The notes: generated from the sequence alone by a model not told the origin. DNA of 64,000 nt from Pseudomonas sp. Z8(2022) (GCF_025837155.1 NZ_CP107549.1:1302001-1366000); one strand, 5' to 3'; shown: positions 1-8,697, counted from the stretch's first letter. Made by a program: numbers and translations.

Positions 1-2
1 TG

Positions 3-695
3 CTCTGCCTGGCCAATACCGAGGTGGTGCGCGAGGTGGTGTTCGGCCCGGGCGGGATCGTCGAGGGTGCGCGGCCCGGGCAGTTGCTGGTGGACTTCTC
101 CAGTCTGGATCCGGCTGCCACGCGCGAGATGGCGGCAGAGCTGGAAGCTCGCACCGGCATGCGCTGGGTCGATGCGCCGGTGTCTGGCGGTACGCCGGGC
201 GCCGAGGCCGGCACGCTGGCGATCATGGCCGGCGGCCGCGAGGAGGACGTGGAGCGCGTTCGCCCGGTGCTGGCGCACCTGGGCCAGCGCCTGACGCGTA
301 TGGGCGAGGTGGGGGCGGGGCAGGTGACCAAGGTGTGCAACCAGATGATCGTTGCCTGCAATGCGCTGGTGATTGCCGAGGTTGTGGCGTTGGCCGAGCG
401 TGCCGGCGTCGACACCAGCCTGATCGCTCCTGCACTTGCTGGCGGTTTCGCCGATTCCAAGCCGCTGCAGATCCTCGCGCCGCAGATGGCCGCCAGCCGG
501 TTCGAGCCGATCAAGTGGCACGTGCGCACCCTGCTCAAGGATCTCGATACGGCGGTGAAGCTCGCGCGTGAGGAGGGCGGCTCCACGCCCATGAGCGGCC
601 TGGCCGCGCAACTGATGCGCCTGCACGGCAGCAAGGGCTTTCTCGAGCGCGACCCCGCCACGCTGGTGGAAATGCTGCGGGAGCAGCGCCCATGA
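3..695 (+). CDS. 2-hydroxy-3-oxopropionate reductase-like beta-hydroxyacid dehydrogenase (5' truncated by window)
   Basis: The reading frame is open from base 3, so the N-terminal Rossmann part lies outside the window; about 230 C-terminal residues remain of a family usually near 290-300. The family reduces or oxidises short beta-hydroxyacids with NAD(P), for example tartronate semialdehyde to glycerate (GarR/GlxR). Visible signatures are the substrate-binding DAPVSGG block, the catalytic-lysine block (GAGQVTKVCNQ, with K as general acid/base and the downstream N), and the C-terminal KDL-D helix. The stop overlaps the next start by 4 bp (ATGA), so it is co-translated with the hydroxypyruvate-isomerase-like gene. 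That pairing occurs in glyoxylate/tartronate semialdehyde operons and also in L-threonate/erythronate operons (LtnD with OtnI), so the substrate cannot be fixed here. Confidence 0.85.
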   Translation, partial: LCLANTEVVREVVFGPGGIVEGARPGQLLVDFSSLDPAATREMAAELEARTGMRWVDAPVSGGTPGAEAGTLAIMAGGREEDVERVRPVLAHLGQRLTRMGEVGAGQVTKVCNQMIVACNALVIAEVVALAERAGVDTSLIAPALAGGFADSKPLQILAPQMAASRFEPIKWHVRTLLKDLDTAVKLAREEGGSTPMSGLAAQLMRLHGSKGFLERDPATLVEMLREQRP

Positions 696-1477
696 AGATC
701 GCTGCCAACCTGTCCATGCTGTTCACCGAGCTGCCGCTGCGCGAGCGTGTGCTGGCGGCGATGCGAGAAGGATTCGACGGTGTGGAAATCCAGTTTCCCT
801 ACGAGCTGCCGGCCATCGCCTTGAAGGAAGTGCTGGAGCTCAGTGCTCTGCCACTGGTGTTGATCAACGCTCCGGCCGGCGACCTGATGAGCGGTGGCCC
901 CGGCCTGGCCGCAGTACCAGAGCGCCGGGCGCAGTTCGACGCTGCTTTGCAGGAGGCGCTGACCTACGCCGCCATGGTGCGCCCGGCCTGCATCAACGTG
1001 CTGCCCGGTCGCCTGGCTGAAGGTGTGAGTCGTGAGCAGGCACTGGATTGTCTGATCGCCAACCTGCGCAAGAGCGCCGAGGCCTTTGCGCCGCTGGGTA
1101 TTCGCGTGCTGGTGGAAGCGATCAACCCCATCGACATGCCGGGTTTCCTGATCAACACGCCGGAGCATCTCGATGAGCTGCTGCGCGCGGTGGATCACCC
1201 GAATCTGGCCGCACAGTACGACCTCTATCACATGGCGCGCCAGGAGCTGGACGTGGCGGCGGGCATGCGTCTGCTGGCCGGGCGCATCGGCCATGTGCAG
1301 TTCGCCGACGTCCCGGGGCGTGGTGCGCCGGGCACGGGTGAGCTGGTGTTCCCGGCGTTGCTCGGGGCCTTACGTGACAGCGGTTACAGCGGTTGGCTGG
1401 GCGCCGAATACAAGCCAGGTGAGGTGGGCACGCAGGCGAGTCTGGGCTGGTTGGCTCAGTGGCGGCAACGTAGCTAG
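692..1477 (+). CDS. hyi: Hydroxypyruvate isomerase (Hyi / OtnI family TIM barrel)
   Basis: Predicted to interconvert hydroxypyruvate and tartronate semialdehyde in the cytoplasm. The 261 residues match the usual length (E. coli Hyi is 258) and align along the whole protein: N-terminal ANLSMLF, GVEIQFPYE, the metal/catalytic VEAINPID block with E142, the QYDLYHM block, and GAEYKPG with E239 followed by a conserved C-terminal W. It starts inside the stop of the upstream dehydrogenase (ATGA), implying a shared transcript. OtnI (2-oxo-tetronate isomerase) belongs to the same family and is the main alternative; the missing upstream genes (gcl versus otnK/otnC) would decide it. Confidence 0.88.
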   Translation: MKIAANLSMLFTELPLRERVLAAMREGFDGVEIQFPYELPAIALKEVLELSALPLVLINAPAGDLMSGGPGLAAVPERRAQFDAALQEALTYAAMVRPACINVLPGRLAEGVSREQALDCLIANLRKSAEAFAPLGIRVLVEAINPIDMPGFLINTPEHLDELLRAVDHPNLAAQYDLYHMARQELDVAAGMRLLAGRIGHVQFADVPGRGAPGTGELVFPALLGALRDSGYSGWLGAEYKPGEVGTQASLGWLAQWRQRS

Positions 1478-1587
1478 GCGGCTGCGTATCGGTCTCGCTG
1501 CGCAGGCCGCACCCTACCGGCGATTGCCTCGGTTACAGTGCGCCTGCAAACTTTCCGGCGCAGGATGTTCGCCGCCCGCGGACTGCC

Positions 1588-2565
1588 TCAAGGCACCAGC
1601 AGGATCTTGCCGTCACGCTCGCCGCTGGCGGCAGCCGCTACGGCTTCCTTGATATGTGCCAGGTCGTAGGTGGCAGCCACACAGGTCTTCAGTTTGCCGC
1701 TGGCGATCAGTTGCACCAGTTCGCCGAAGACCTTCATCTGCTGCGCCGGGCTGGCCTGCTGAAACCATTTGGCCAGCCAGAAGCCGCGCAGGGTCACGTC
1801 GCGGAACACGAACGAGGCCGGCGAAACCTGGCAGGGCTGTCCGCTCATCATGCCGTAGTTCACCAGTACGCCACCGTTGGCCAGCGCCGCAGCCAGGTGA
1901 TCGGTGCTGACGCCGCCGACAGCGTCGATCCCCAGGCGTACCTCGGCGCCGCCCGTGGCTGTACGCACACGCTTGGCCAGGTCTGGGCCATCCACCAGCA
2001 CCAGGTCGCCGCCTTCGGCCTCGACAGCGGCAACAGCCGATTCGCGGCGCACCACGTTGATGGTCTTGAAGCCGCGCAACCTGGCCAGCTGGATCAGATA
2101 ACTGCCGACGCCCGAGTTGGCGGCGTTCTGGATCACCCAGTCGCCCGGCTTGAGGTCGACGAATTCGCTGAGCAGCAGCGAAGCGGTCGGCGGGTTGACG
2201 GTGAGCATGGCCAGTTGCAGCGGGTCGGCATCCGGCAGCGGGATGAGCTTGTCCGCCGGCGCGTTCAGGGCCGTCACCCAGGTGCCGCAACCCACCGGCA
2301 GCAGCACGGTCTGGCCGACCTTGAAATTGCCGACGCCCTCACCGAGCGCTTCGATCTTGCCGACACCCTCGTTGCCGCCGATAGCCGGCAGCGGCGGCAG
2401 CATGCCATAGGCGCCGGTCAGGGTCAGCACGTCGGATGGGTTGATCGGTGCAGCCAGTACCCTGATCCGCACCTGCCCGGCGGCAGGCTCCGGCAGCTGC
2501 AGCGGCACGGCGCTGATGACGTCCTGCGGCACCGGGCCGCGGTGCTGGTATTCGGCTTTGAGCAT
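1588..2565 (-). CDS. Zinc-independent MDR family oxidoreductase (2-enoyl thioester / quinone reductase type)
   Basis: A 325-residue medium-chain dehydrogenase/reductase. The N-terminal GroES-like half carries INPSDVLTLTG and GNEGVG; the Rossmann half carries the NAANSGVGSYLIQLA nucleotide-binding segment. The cysteine/histidine structural-zinc loop of classical alcohol dehydrogenases is absent, which places it with MECR/ETR and quinone reductase-like members. The ATG at 2565 is preferred over an upstream in-frame start at 2649 because GGAG lies just ahead of it and homology begins there. It is convergent with hyi and appears monocistronic. The physiological substrate is unknown. Confidence 0.85.
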   Translation of the reverse strand: MLKAEYQHRGPVPQDVISAVPLQLPEPAAGQVRIRVLAAPINPSDVLTLTGAYGMLPPLPAIGGNEGVGKIEALGEGVGNFKVGQTVLLPVGCGTWVTALNAPADKLIPLPDADPLQLAMLTVNPPTASLLLSEFVDLKPGDWVIQNAANSGVGSYLIQLARLRGFKTINVVRRESAVAAVEAEGGDLVLVDGPDLAKRVRTATGGAEVRLGIDAVGGVSTDHLAAALANGGVLVNYGMMSGQPCQVSPASFVFRDVTLRGFWLAKWFQQASPAQQMKVFGELVQLIASGKLKTCVAATYDLAHIKEAVAAAASGERDGKILLVP

Positions 2566-2700
2566 GGTCGGATCTCCTGGAGGCAGGCGCAAGAATGCGT
2601 GCAGCCAGTCTAGCTGTGATAGGGCAAAGCGGAATGAATCGGCCGGCATCCACTCGGCTTATGAAAGGCCAGTAGCCGTCTATGCTCAGGCAGGTCCGAC

Positions 2701-3027
2701 AGCGGGGTAGACGTTGTTCAGATGGTGACCATGAACAACCCGCGTTATCGAGAAGAGGCGCTGCAATCGATCGCAATCGCCTGCTCTACAGTGGCCGTAC
2801 CGATGTGGTGGTGGACGACAGGCGGATCGTTCGCTACTTCGAACATGAGTTGAGCGAGCAGGTCGACGTGACCCAGTCTCTGGACTGGTTCGGGATCTTC
2901 CCTCCCGACGCCCTACCGCATCGGCTTTCGTCTGGACGAGCAACGGCTGCGCTTCGATGAAGGATTGCGCAGGTTGCGCGAGTCCGGCGACTACCGGCAC
3001 ATCGAGCAGCGTTATCTGGCCGACTGA
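2701..3027 (+). pseudogene. Remnant of a family-3 periplasmic solute-binding protein
   Basis: Three short frames together recall the C-terminal half of an amino-acid-type ABC solute-binding protein: MVTMNNPRYREEALQ near 2719-2760, then AIDRNRLLYSGRTDVVVDDRR continuing to about 2905 in a second frame, then TPYRIGFRLDEQRLRF through RLRESGDYRHIEQRYLAD and a stop at 3027 in a third. The last jump sits in the run around 2909-2915, where one extra base turns FPPTPYRIGF into FPPDALPHR. The N-terminal lobe and any signal peptide are missing. I read it as a frameshifted, 5'-deleted relic; the left edge is uncertain and sequencing errors would have to occur twice to explain it. Confidence 0.5.
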
Positions 3028-3109
3028 AACCTGAGGAAACTTTTGCAGGGCTGCCTCGGCTGCAAGGCTGTTGCACCATGACCGTCTGCCTGACGACTGG
3101 AGACGCACC

Positions 3110-4255
3110 ATGCAGCGCCTTAAACCCATCGCAGCCCTGGGCCTGATCGTCCTGCTCGGTTCCCAGTACAGCCTTGCCGAAGACCGCCAGCTTGCCTCGG
3201 AGCTGGGCCCGCTGCAGGTCCATACCGTCGCCAAAGGCCTGGCCAATCCCTGGGCCGTGGCCTTCCTGCCGGATGGCCAGGGCTATCTGGTCAGCGAGCG
3301 GCCGGGTGCGTTGCGCCGGGTCAGTGCCGAGGGCGAGGTGTCCGCGCCATTGCGCGGGGTGCCTGATGTCTTTGCGGTTGGCCAGGGCGGTCTGCTCGAT
3401 GTGGTGCTGTCGCCGGGTTTCGCCGAGGATCGCCTGGTCTATCTGTCCTACGCCGAGGAAGGCGACGGCGCTGCCGGAACGGCGGTGGGGCGCGGCAAGC
3501 TGTCGGCCGATGCTTCGGCTCTGGAGAACTTCGAGGTGATCTTCCGCCAGCAGCCCAAGTTGTCCAGCGGCACGCACTTCGGCTCGCGTCTGGTGTTCGA
3601 CCGTGACGGCTATCTGTTCATCGCCCTGGGTGAGAACAACAACCGGCCCACCGCGCAGGACCTGGACAAGCTGCAGGGCAAGCTGGTGCGCATTGATCCG
3701 GACGGGCGCATACCCGAGGACAATCCCTTCATCGGCCGCGCTGGTGCGCGGGACGAGATCTGGTCCTATGGCCATCGCAACCAGCAGGGCGCGGCGCTCA
3801 ATCCCTGGAGCGGGCGTTTGTGGACCCACGAGCACGGCCCGCGTGGTGGTGATGAAATCAATATTCCCGAGGCCGGCAAGAATTACGGCTGGCCGCTGGC
3901 CACCCACGGCATCAACTACTCGATGCTGCCGATTCCCGAGGCGAAGGGCAAAACGGTCGAGGGCACCGAGGCGCCGCATCATGTCTGGGAGAAATCACCG
4001 GCCATCAGCGGCATGGCTTTCTATGACGCCGAGCGTTTCCCGGGCTGGCAGCAGAATCTGTTCATCGGCGCGCTGGCCGGCCAGGCGCTGATTCGCCTGC
4101 AGCTCGACGGTGATCGGATAGTGCATGAGGAGCGGCTGCTACAACCGCTGAAGGCACGGATACGCGATGTACGGCAGGGACCGGACGGCTATATCTACGT
4201 GCTGACGGATGCGCCGCAGGGCAGGTTGCTGCGCCTGGGGCTGGCGAGCGAGTAG
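3110..4255 (+). CDS. PQQ-dependent soluble aldose sugar dehydrogenase, periplasmic (YliI/Asd type)
   Basis: A 381-residue beta-propeller enzyme expected to oxidise aldose sugars to lactones in the periplasm with pyrroloquinoline quinone and calcium. A Sec signal (MQRLKPIAALGLIVLL with a cleavage region near SLA) precedes the mature protein. Family landmarks are GLANPWAVAFLPDG near the N-terminus, the GTHFGSRLVFDRDGYLF strand, the WSYGHRNQQGAALNP segment with the R-N pair used for cofactor binding, and HGPRGGDEINIPEAGKNYGWP. The ATG at 3110 is chosen because GGAG lies 8 bases upstream and it gives a clean signal peptide; an in-frame start at 3071 would add a polar leader. No PQQ biosynthesis genes are in the window. 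Confidence 0.9.
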   Translation: MQRLKPIAALGLIVLLGSQYSLAEDRQLASELGPLQVHTVAKGLANPWAVAFLPDGQGYLVSERPGALRRVSAEGEVSAPLRGVPDVFAVGQGGLLDVVLSPGFAEDRLVYLSYAEEGDGAAGTAVGRGKLSADASALENFEVIFRQQPKLSSGTHFGSRLVFDRDGYLFIALGENNNRPTAQDLDKLQGKLVRIDPDGRIPEDNPFIGRAGARDEIWSYGHRNQQGAALNPWSGRLWTHEHGPRGGDEINIPEAGKNYGWPLATHGINYSMLPIPEAKGKTVEGTEAPHHVWEKSPAISGMAFYDAERFPGWQQNLFIGALAGQALIRLQLDGDRIVHEERLLQPLKARIRDVRQGPDGYIYVLTDAPQGRLLRLGLASE

Positions 4256-4303
4256 AGCGGGGGAGCTGGAGGGGCCGGGTGCGCCATGCGCACCCGGGGC
4301 CGA

Positions 4304-4495
4304 TCACTTCTTGCTGATGGTGATCTGGCGGGTGCCGCCGTAAGTCTGGCCGCTCACGCCCTTGGCGATCTGCTGGATCTCGCCACCGCTCTGCAGGAAG
4401 GCAGCGATTTGCGCCTCGATGGACTCGCGGGTTTCCACGGCAGGGGCGGGTTTGCTGACTCGGTTGGCAGATGACTTGACGCGAAGGGTGGCCAT
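4304..4495 (-). CDS. Conserved small hypothetical protein (63 aa)
   Basis: A short basic protein with a variable N-terminus and a conserved-looking core: RESIEAQIAAFLQSGGEIQQI followed by GVSGQTY and a C-terminal ISKK. I recognise this pattern from Pseudomonas genomes but not a function. It has no signal peptide or membrane segment, and the helix plus loop pattern could suit nucleic-acid or protein binding, which is speculation. It is divergent from the CvfB-like gene across 240 bp and tail-to-tail with the sugar dehydrogenase. Confidence 0.7.
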   Translation of the reverse strand: MATLRVKSSANRVSKPAPAVETRESIEAQIAAFLQSGGEIQQIAKGVSGQTYGGTRQITISKK

Positions 4496-4735
4496 GACCT
4501 TGATCTCTTTCAGATTGGCGGCCGGTCATTATGCCTCAAACCGCCCGTTCCTGCTTGGATAATCACCCTGTCAGCTGCCATGGCGGTGCGCACGCGCGGT
4601 TCTTCCCGGCGCTTTATGGCTTGTATTCCAGACACTTATGCGGCCAGAGGACCGGCTGTCGATTCTTCACGCGGCAAGCCCTGACATCCCTGATCTCGGG
4701 TAGAATGGCCGGCTGTTTTGACGAGGTGGAACACG

Positions 4736-5578
4736 ATGGCCGTTATCGGGCGGATGAATTCTTTGCAGGTGGTCAAGCACACCGACTTCGGTCTTTATCT
4801 GGACGGTGGAGCGGACGGCGAGATCCTCCTGCCCAAGCGCTACATCCCCAAGGACACGCCAAGCGAAGTCGAGGACTGGCTCAACGTGTTCATCTACCTC
4901 GACAGCGAAGACAAGCTTATCGCCACCACCCTCAAACCGAAGATCCAGCTCGGCGAGTTCTCCAGCCTCAAGGTGGTGGATATCAATCGCGTCGGCCTGT
5001 TCCTCGACTGGGGCCTGCCCAAGGATCTGCTGTTGCCGCATTCGGAAGAGAAGCGCCCGCTGCAGATCGGCGATTACTGCGTGGTCTATCTCTATCTCGA
5101 CAAACGCACCCGCCGTCTCACCGCCACCGCGCGTCTGGATCGTTATCTGGACCAGGTGCCGGCCAGCTATCAGGTCGGCCAGGAAGTCGACCTGCTGGTG
5201 GCCGAACGTACCGACCTCGGTTTCAAGGCCATCATCGACGGCAAGCACTGGGGCCTGATCCACAAGAACGAGCTGTTCAAGTTCATCCGCAGCGGCATGC
5301 GCGAAAAAGGCTATATCAAGGAACTGCGCGCCGACGGCAAGATCAGCCTGAGCCTGCAGCCTATTGGCCATGAGGCCGCCAGTGGTCTGGCCGAGCAGAT
5401 CATCGAGCGCCTGCGCGCGCAGGGCGGAGTACTGGCGCTGGGTGACAAGAGTCCGCCCGAGCTGATCGCCGAACAGTTTCGGGTGAGCAAGGGCAACTTC
5501 AAGAAGGCTATCGGCGGGCTCTACAAGCAGGGCCTGATCCGCATTCACGACGACCGTATCGAACTGCTCGACAACTGA
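4736..5578 (+). CDS. cvfB: CvfB / YitL family S1-like RNA-binding protein
   Basis: 280 residues with the CvfB architecture: tandem S1-like OB folds (LQVVKHTDFGLYLDGG; LKVVDINRVGLFLDWGLPKDLLLP; DLLVAERTDLGFKAIIDGKHWGLIH) and a C-terminal winged helix (about residues 215-280, with FRVSKGNFKKAIGGLYKQGLI). In Gram-positives the family binds RNA and influences virulence gene expression; in Pseudomonas its role is little studied. The ATG at 4736 is preceded by GAGGTGG and is favoured over an in-frame TTG at 4718. A TAGAAT hexamer at 4701-4706 could be the -10 element, but no convincing -35 partner is visible. Confidence 0.9.
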   Translation: MAVIGRMNSLQVVKHTDFGLYLDGGADGEILLPKRYIPKDTPSEVEDWLNVFIYLDSEDKLIATTLKPKIQLGEFSSLKVVDINRVGLFLDWGLPKDLLLPHSEEKRPLQIGDYCVVYLYLDKRTRRLTATARLDRYLDQVPASYQVGQEVDLLVAERTDLGFKAIIDGKHWGLIHKNELFKFIRSGMREKGYIKELRADGKISLSLQPIGHEAASGLAEQIIERLRAQGGVLALGDKSPPELIAEQFRVSKGNFKKAIGGLYKQGLIRIHDDRIELLDN

Positions 5579-5632
5579 GACAACAGTGACTTGAGCGGCG
5601 ACGCGGCAACTCGCATAATGCCGGCGTTTTCC

Positions 5633-5708
5633 GCCGGTGTAGCTCAGTCGGTAGAGCAGCGCACTCGTAACGCGAAGGTCGCAGGTTCGATTCCTGTCTC
5701 CGGCACCA
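5633..5708 (+). tRNA. tRNA-Thr (anticodon CGT)
   Basis: 76 bases with encoded CCA. The acceptor begins GCCGGTG, the D arm is GCTC...GAGC, the anticodon loop CTCGTAA gives CGT, the T arm contains GGTTCGATTCC, and the 3' end is CGGCACCA. It is close to the E. coli thrW tRNA. Two non-canonical oppositions are visible: T6-T67 in the acceptor stem and A31-C39 beside the anticodon loop, where E. coli has an A-T pair. It stands alone and is followed directly by a terminator. Confidence 0.96.
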
Positions 5709-5716
5709 TTCTCCGC

Positions 5717-5742
5717 AAAGGGTCAGCTTCGGCTGACCCTTT
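5717..5742 (+). terminator. Rho-independent terminator of tRNA-Thr
   Basis: A perfect 11-bp stem, AAAGGGTCAGC with GCTGACCCTTT, around a stable TTCG tetraloop, 8 bases after the tRNA CCA. The T-tract is short (TTTGTCGTTTC). Confidence 0.85.
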
Positions 5743-5848
5743 GTCGTTTCAGGGCTGAAAATCCCTCGCGCTGTTGTCAAAGCCGGTGTGATGATGGTTT
5801 CGGGTTACCGGTGCGCGACGCCTGGCCCTGCCCAGATGGGAGTAGTTC

Positions 5849-6175
5849 ATGTTCATTCGTTCGCTCGTATTGATCCTGGTTGCGCTACTGGCCGGCGCTG
5901 CGTACGCCGATCAGCCGCAGACCATTCGCGTTATTCCCAAGAGCTACGTCAGCCCCGGTGCCAGTGGCAGCGTCTCGGGCTCGTCGAGCTACCAGCAGCA
6001 CAATCTGTATGGCGGGCAACGTCTGCCACAGGGCACCGTGCGTCAGGAAAGCCATTACGGCAGCCAGTCCATCGAGACCCGTGGCGGCATTCGCCAGAGC
6101 ACCGAGTATCCCGGAGGGCTGATCATCGAACGCCAGCCGGGCGGCGGCAGTTACCAGCAGCAACGCAGCCGCTGA
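5849..6175 (+). CDS. Small secreted hypothetical protein, Gly/Ser/Gln-rich
   Basis: 108 residues: a strong Sec signal peptide (FIRSLVLILVALLAG, cleavage near AYA-D) followed by a low-complexity mature part of about 85 residues rich in Gly, Ser, Gln, Tyr and Arg, with no cysteine. GGAG lies ahead of the ATG. I do not recognise a domain. The tail is tail-to-tail with the diguanylate cyclase gene (4 bp between stops). The composition resembles small periplasmic or matrix-associated proteins, but no function is assigned. Confidence 0.75.
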   Translation: MFIRSLVLILVALLAGAAYADQPQTIRVIPKSYVSPGASGSVSGSSSYQQHNLYGGQRLPQGTVRQESHYGSQSIETRGGIRQSTEYPGGLIIERQPGGGSYQQQRSR

Positions 6176-6179
6176 TTGT

Positions 6180-7226
6180 TCAGTGGCGAGCGGCTGGCGC
6201 GTCTGAGGGGCTTGGCGCGTCGGCAATCACTGCCCGGTTGCGCCCCTCGCTCTTGGCTTTGTACATGCATTCGTCGGCGCGCTGCAGCCAGCTTTCCCAA
6301 TGTTCGCCGCCATGCAGTACTGCTCCGCCGATGGAAACGGTCACCGCCCCGCCCGGGCTTTTCAGCTCAGTGGCGACCTTGTTCAGCAGGTTCTGCGCAG
6401 CGGCGCGCAGGCCCTCGGCGTCGGTGCTGGGCAGCAACAGCAGAAACTCCTCACCGCCAAAACGGAACAGGCGATCATCCTTGCGGCAGTAGCGCTTGAT
6501 CAGCTCGACGAAAGCGACCAGTACCTGATCGCCGACGTGATGGCCGAAACGGTCGTTGATCTGCTTGAAGTGGTCCAGGTCCATCACCAGTAGCCCATAG
6601 CTGTCACTGTGGCGGCGATGACTGGCCATGGCAGTCTTCAGTTCTTCATTCATTGCCCGGCGGTTGCGCGCGCCGGTGAGTGGGTCGTGGATCGCCAGCA
6701 GTTGCAGCTGGTCGCGCTGATTACGCGTGCGAAAGGCGAAGATGAAGCTGAGCACGCTGGCCATCAGGCCGGTGACCAGGAACGACACCATCTGGTAGTG
6801 GCTCTCGAACACGCTGCCGGGTATCAGCAGAGCGTGGCCGGCCAGGCTGACGAGTACCAGGGCGGTTGCCAGCAGGGCCTTGCCGGGGGAAACCATGAAG
6901 AAGTTGAAGAGGATCAGCGGGTAGATCCAGAACAGGCCGTTGACCCCAAGATTGATGACGACCAGCGTGGCGTTGACCGAGAACACCGTGGCCAGGTAGA
7001 TGCCGGGTTTCACCGTGTCGCGGGCGATCCAGGCATAGAGCACGGCAAATACCGTGGACAGGACGATGATGGTGTCGGCGACGCCGACCAGATAGTTGCC
7101 GGTCAGCAGGCGGTAGACGGCATAGGGCGAGATGCCGATGATGCCGAACAATCCCATCAAAGTGATGATCGACAGCTGGAAATCGTTGCGCAGGCGCGTC
7201 AGCAAACGAGCAGTCTGGGTAGCCAT
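6180..7226 (-). CDS. Membrane diguanylate cyclase (GGDEF)
   Basis: 348 residues. The N-terminal half (about 20-190) is a block of roughly five to six hydrophobic helices without a recognisable extracytoplasmic sensor; it is followed by a GGDEF domain beginning at HDPLTGARNRR. The active site is GGEEF (257-261), metal and substrate residues are in DLDHFKQINDRFGHHVGD, and an inhibitory I-site RKDD lies five residues before GGEEF. It is therefore expected to make c-di-GMP from two GTP and to be product-inhibited. It is the first of four GGDEF proteins within about 27 kb; there is no EAL domain here. Confidence 0.92.
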   Translation of the reverse strand: MATQTARLLTRLRNDFQLSIITLMGLFGIIGISPYAVYRLLTGNYLVGVADTIIVLSTVFAVLYAWIARDTVKPGIYLATVFSVNATLVVINLGVNGLFWIYPLILFNFFMVSPGKALLATALVLVSLAGHALLIPGSVFESHYQMVSFLVTGLMASVLSFIFAFRTRNQRDQLQLLAIHDPLTGARNRRAMNEELKTAMASHRRHSDSYGLLVMDLDHFKQINDRFGHHVGDQVLVAFVELIKRYCRKDDRLFRFGGEEFLLLLPSTDAEGLRAAAQNLLNKVATELKSPGGAVTVSIGGAVLHGGEHWESWLQRADECMYKAKSEGRNRAVIADAPSPSDAPAARH

Positions 7227-7334
7227 GGCGTTACTTTTTAGTTGTTATGAAACAAGCATGCAGAGCTTGGACCGCGAATGGCAAGGGGCATTGCGGGGCA
7301 AAGTGCCAGTATTTCTGTCCGGCCCGACAGGAGG

Positions 7335-7745
7335 TCAGTGGATGCTCAAGGCAACCAGGGACTTGCTGCGCTGATATCGCAACAGCCGCTCAGCCAGCTC
7401 GGCGGGCAGGGCATCGCTGGCGCCGAAACCCTGCCGCTGATAGAAACCTTGCAGGTCGGGATGGCAGAACAGCCAGACCTTTTCCGGATGCGCAGCCAGG
7501 CAGCTTTTCAGCAATGCGCAAGCCACGCCGGCACCGCGTTGCTCGGGGGCGACGAACAGCGAGGTCAGCCATTGTCCTTGTGCGACAGGAGTCAGGCACA
7601 GCGCTGCGATGATATCGCCGGCATGCTGCGCAACCCACACCTCATCGCCGGCCCGGGCGCGCATGGGCGAACGATGGCTGCGGTAAAACTTGTTGGCCAG
7701 TGGCCTGAGTTCGGACGGCAGGCAGCGGTGGGCAGGGGTGAGCAT
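7335..7745 (-). CDS. GNAT family N-acetyltransferase
   Basis: 136 residues. The acetyl-CoA binding motif A is visible as LFVAPEQRGAGVACALL (R/Q-x-x-G-x-G/A) and the C-terminal motif B as FYQRQGF. The substrate is unknown. The ATG at 7745 is used; an in-frame TTG at 7760 would add five residues and neither has a clear Shine-Dalgarno. It is divergent from the PP2C gene by about 145 bp. Confidence 0.8.
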   Translation of the reverse strand: MLTPAHRCLPSELRPLANKFYRSHRSPMRARAGDEVWVAQHAGDIIAALCLTPVAQGQWLTSLFVAPEQRGAGVACALLKSCLAAHPEKVWLFCHPDLQGFYQRQGFGASDALPAELAERLLRYQRSKSLVALSIH

Positions 7746-7891
7746 GGCGATGTTGCGCAACGGGTGGGGTGGGCTATTAAACCACCGCTTTTTGGTTAAC
7801 GGCTGCGCATTTGCCGCCTGCCGCCCCGTGACAGCCGCAGGTCGGTCGCCGCATCATGGCGCATTCCGCACACCGCTCAAGGATTTGCCGA

Positions 7892-8677
7892 GTGTCGAAG
7901 TCTTCCCAGTCGCCGGTGATATACGCCGCCCATAGCGTGACCGGACGGGTGCGCACGCACAACGAGGACGCCCTGATCTGTCGCCCCGAGCTGGGCCTGT
8001 GGGCACTGGCCGACGGCATGGGCGGGCATGCCCGTGGTGAAGTGGCCAGCGCTGCCGCGCTCGACGGCCTGGTCAGCGCGGTGGAGCAGGGCCGGGATCT
8101 GCGCACAGCGGTGCAGATGGCGCATGCGGCCGTCCTTGCCGCCGCGGCGGGCGATCATGAGCGCGCAGGGATGGGCAGTACGCTGGTGGCGGTGAAGCTG
8201 GACGGCACAGCATTCGAACTGACCTGGGTCGGCGACAGCCGTGCCTACCGCGTCGGTATCGATCATGTCGAGCAGCTCAGCCACGATCACAGCTGGGTTC
8301 AGGCCATGGTGGATAGCGGGCAGATGAGCCGCGCCGAGGCCCGTGAACACCCGCGGCGCAATCTGATCCTGCAGTGCCTGGGCCAGGGCGAGCCGCCTGA
8401 AGCGGATGTGCAGCGCGTGTGTCTGGACCCCGACGAGCTGCTGCTGTTGTGCAGCGACGGTCTTACCGCAGAGCTGGACGACGACGAGATCCAGCGTTGC
8501 TGCGCCGAGGCCGCTAGCCTGGAATCCATGGTGGAAGAGCTGATAGATCTGGCAAATGGCCATGGCGGCAGGGACAATATCACCTGCATCGTCCTCGCCT
8601 TCGGGCCGCCTGCCGATGACGGCGACGGTGTGGCGCCAGCGCCAGGCCTGTTGCGCAAACTGTTCAATCTCCGCTAA
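7892..8677 (+). CDS. PP2C family Ser/Thr protein phosphatase (Stp1/PppA-like)
   Basis: 261 residues using a GTG start with AAGGAT 8 bases upstream; an in-frame ATG at 7856 has no ribosome site. All bacterial PP2C motifs are present: RTHNEDALI, ADGMGGHARGE, GSTLVAV, WVGDSRAYR, a DHSW segment, SDGLT, and the C-terminal DNITCIVL. It is a soluble cytoplasmic metal-dependent phosphatase expected to oppose the adjacent kinase. It is the first gene of a three-gene unit (20 bp to the kinase, 16 bp from kinase to FHA gene). In many pseudomonads such genes sit in type VI secretion clusters; none of those genes is next to this one. Confidence 0.92.
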   Translation: MSKSSQSPVIYAAHSVTGRVRTHNEDALICRPELGLWALADGMGGHARGEVASAAALDGLVSAVEQGRDLRTAVQMAHAAVLAAAAGDHERAGMGSTLVAVKLDGTAFELTWVGDSRAYRVGIDHVEQLSHDHSWVQAMVDSGQMSRAEAREHPRRNLILQCLGQGEPPEADVQRVCLDPDELLLLCSDGLTAELDDDEIQRCCAEAASLESMVEELIDLANGHGGRDNITCIVLAFGPPADDGDGVAPAPGLLRKLFNLR

Positions 8678-8697
8678 CCGACCTTCATTCGAGCCGC

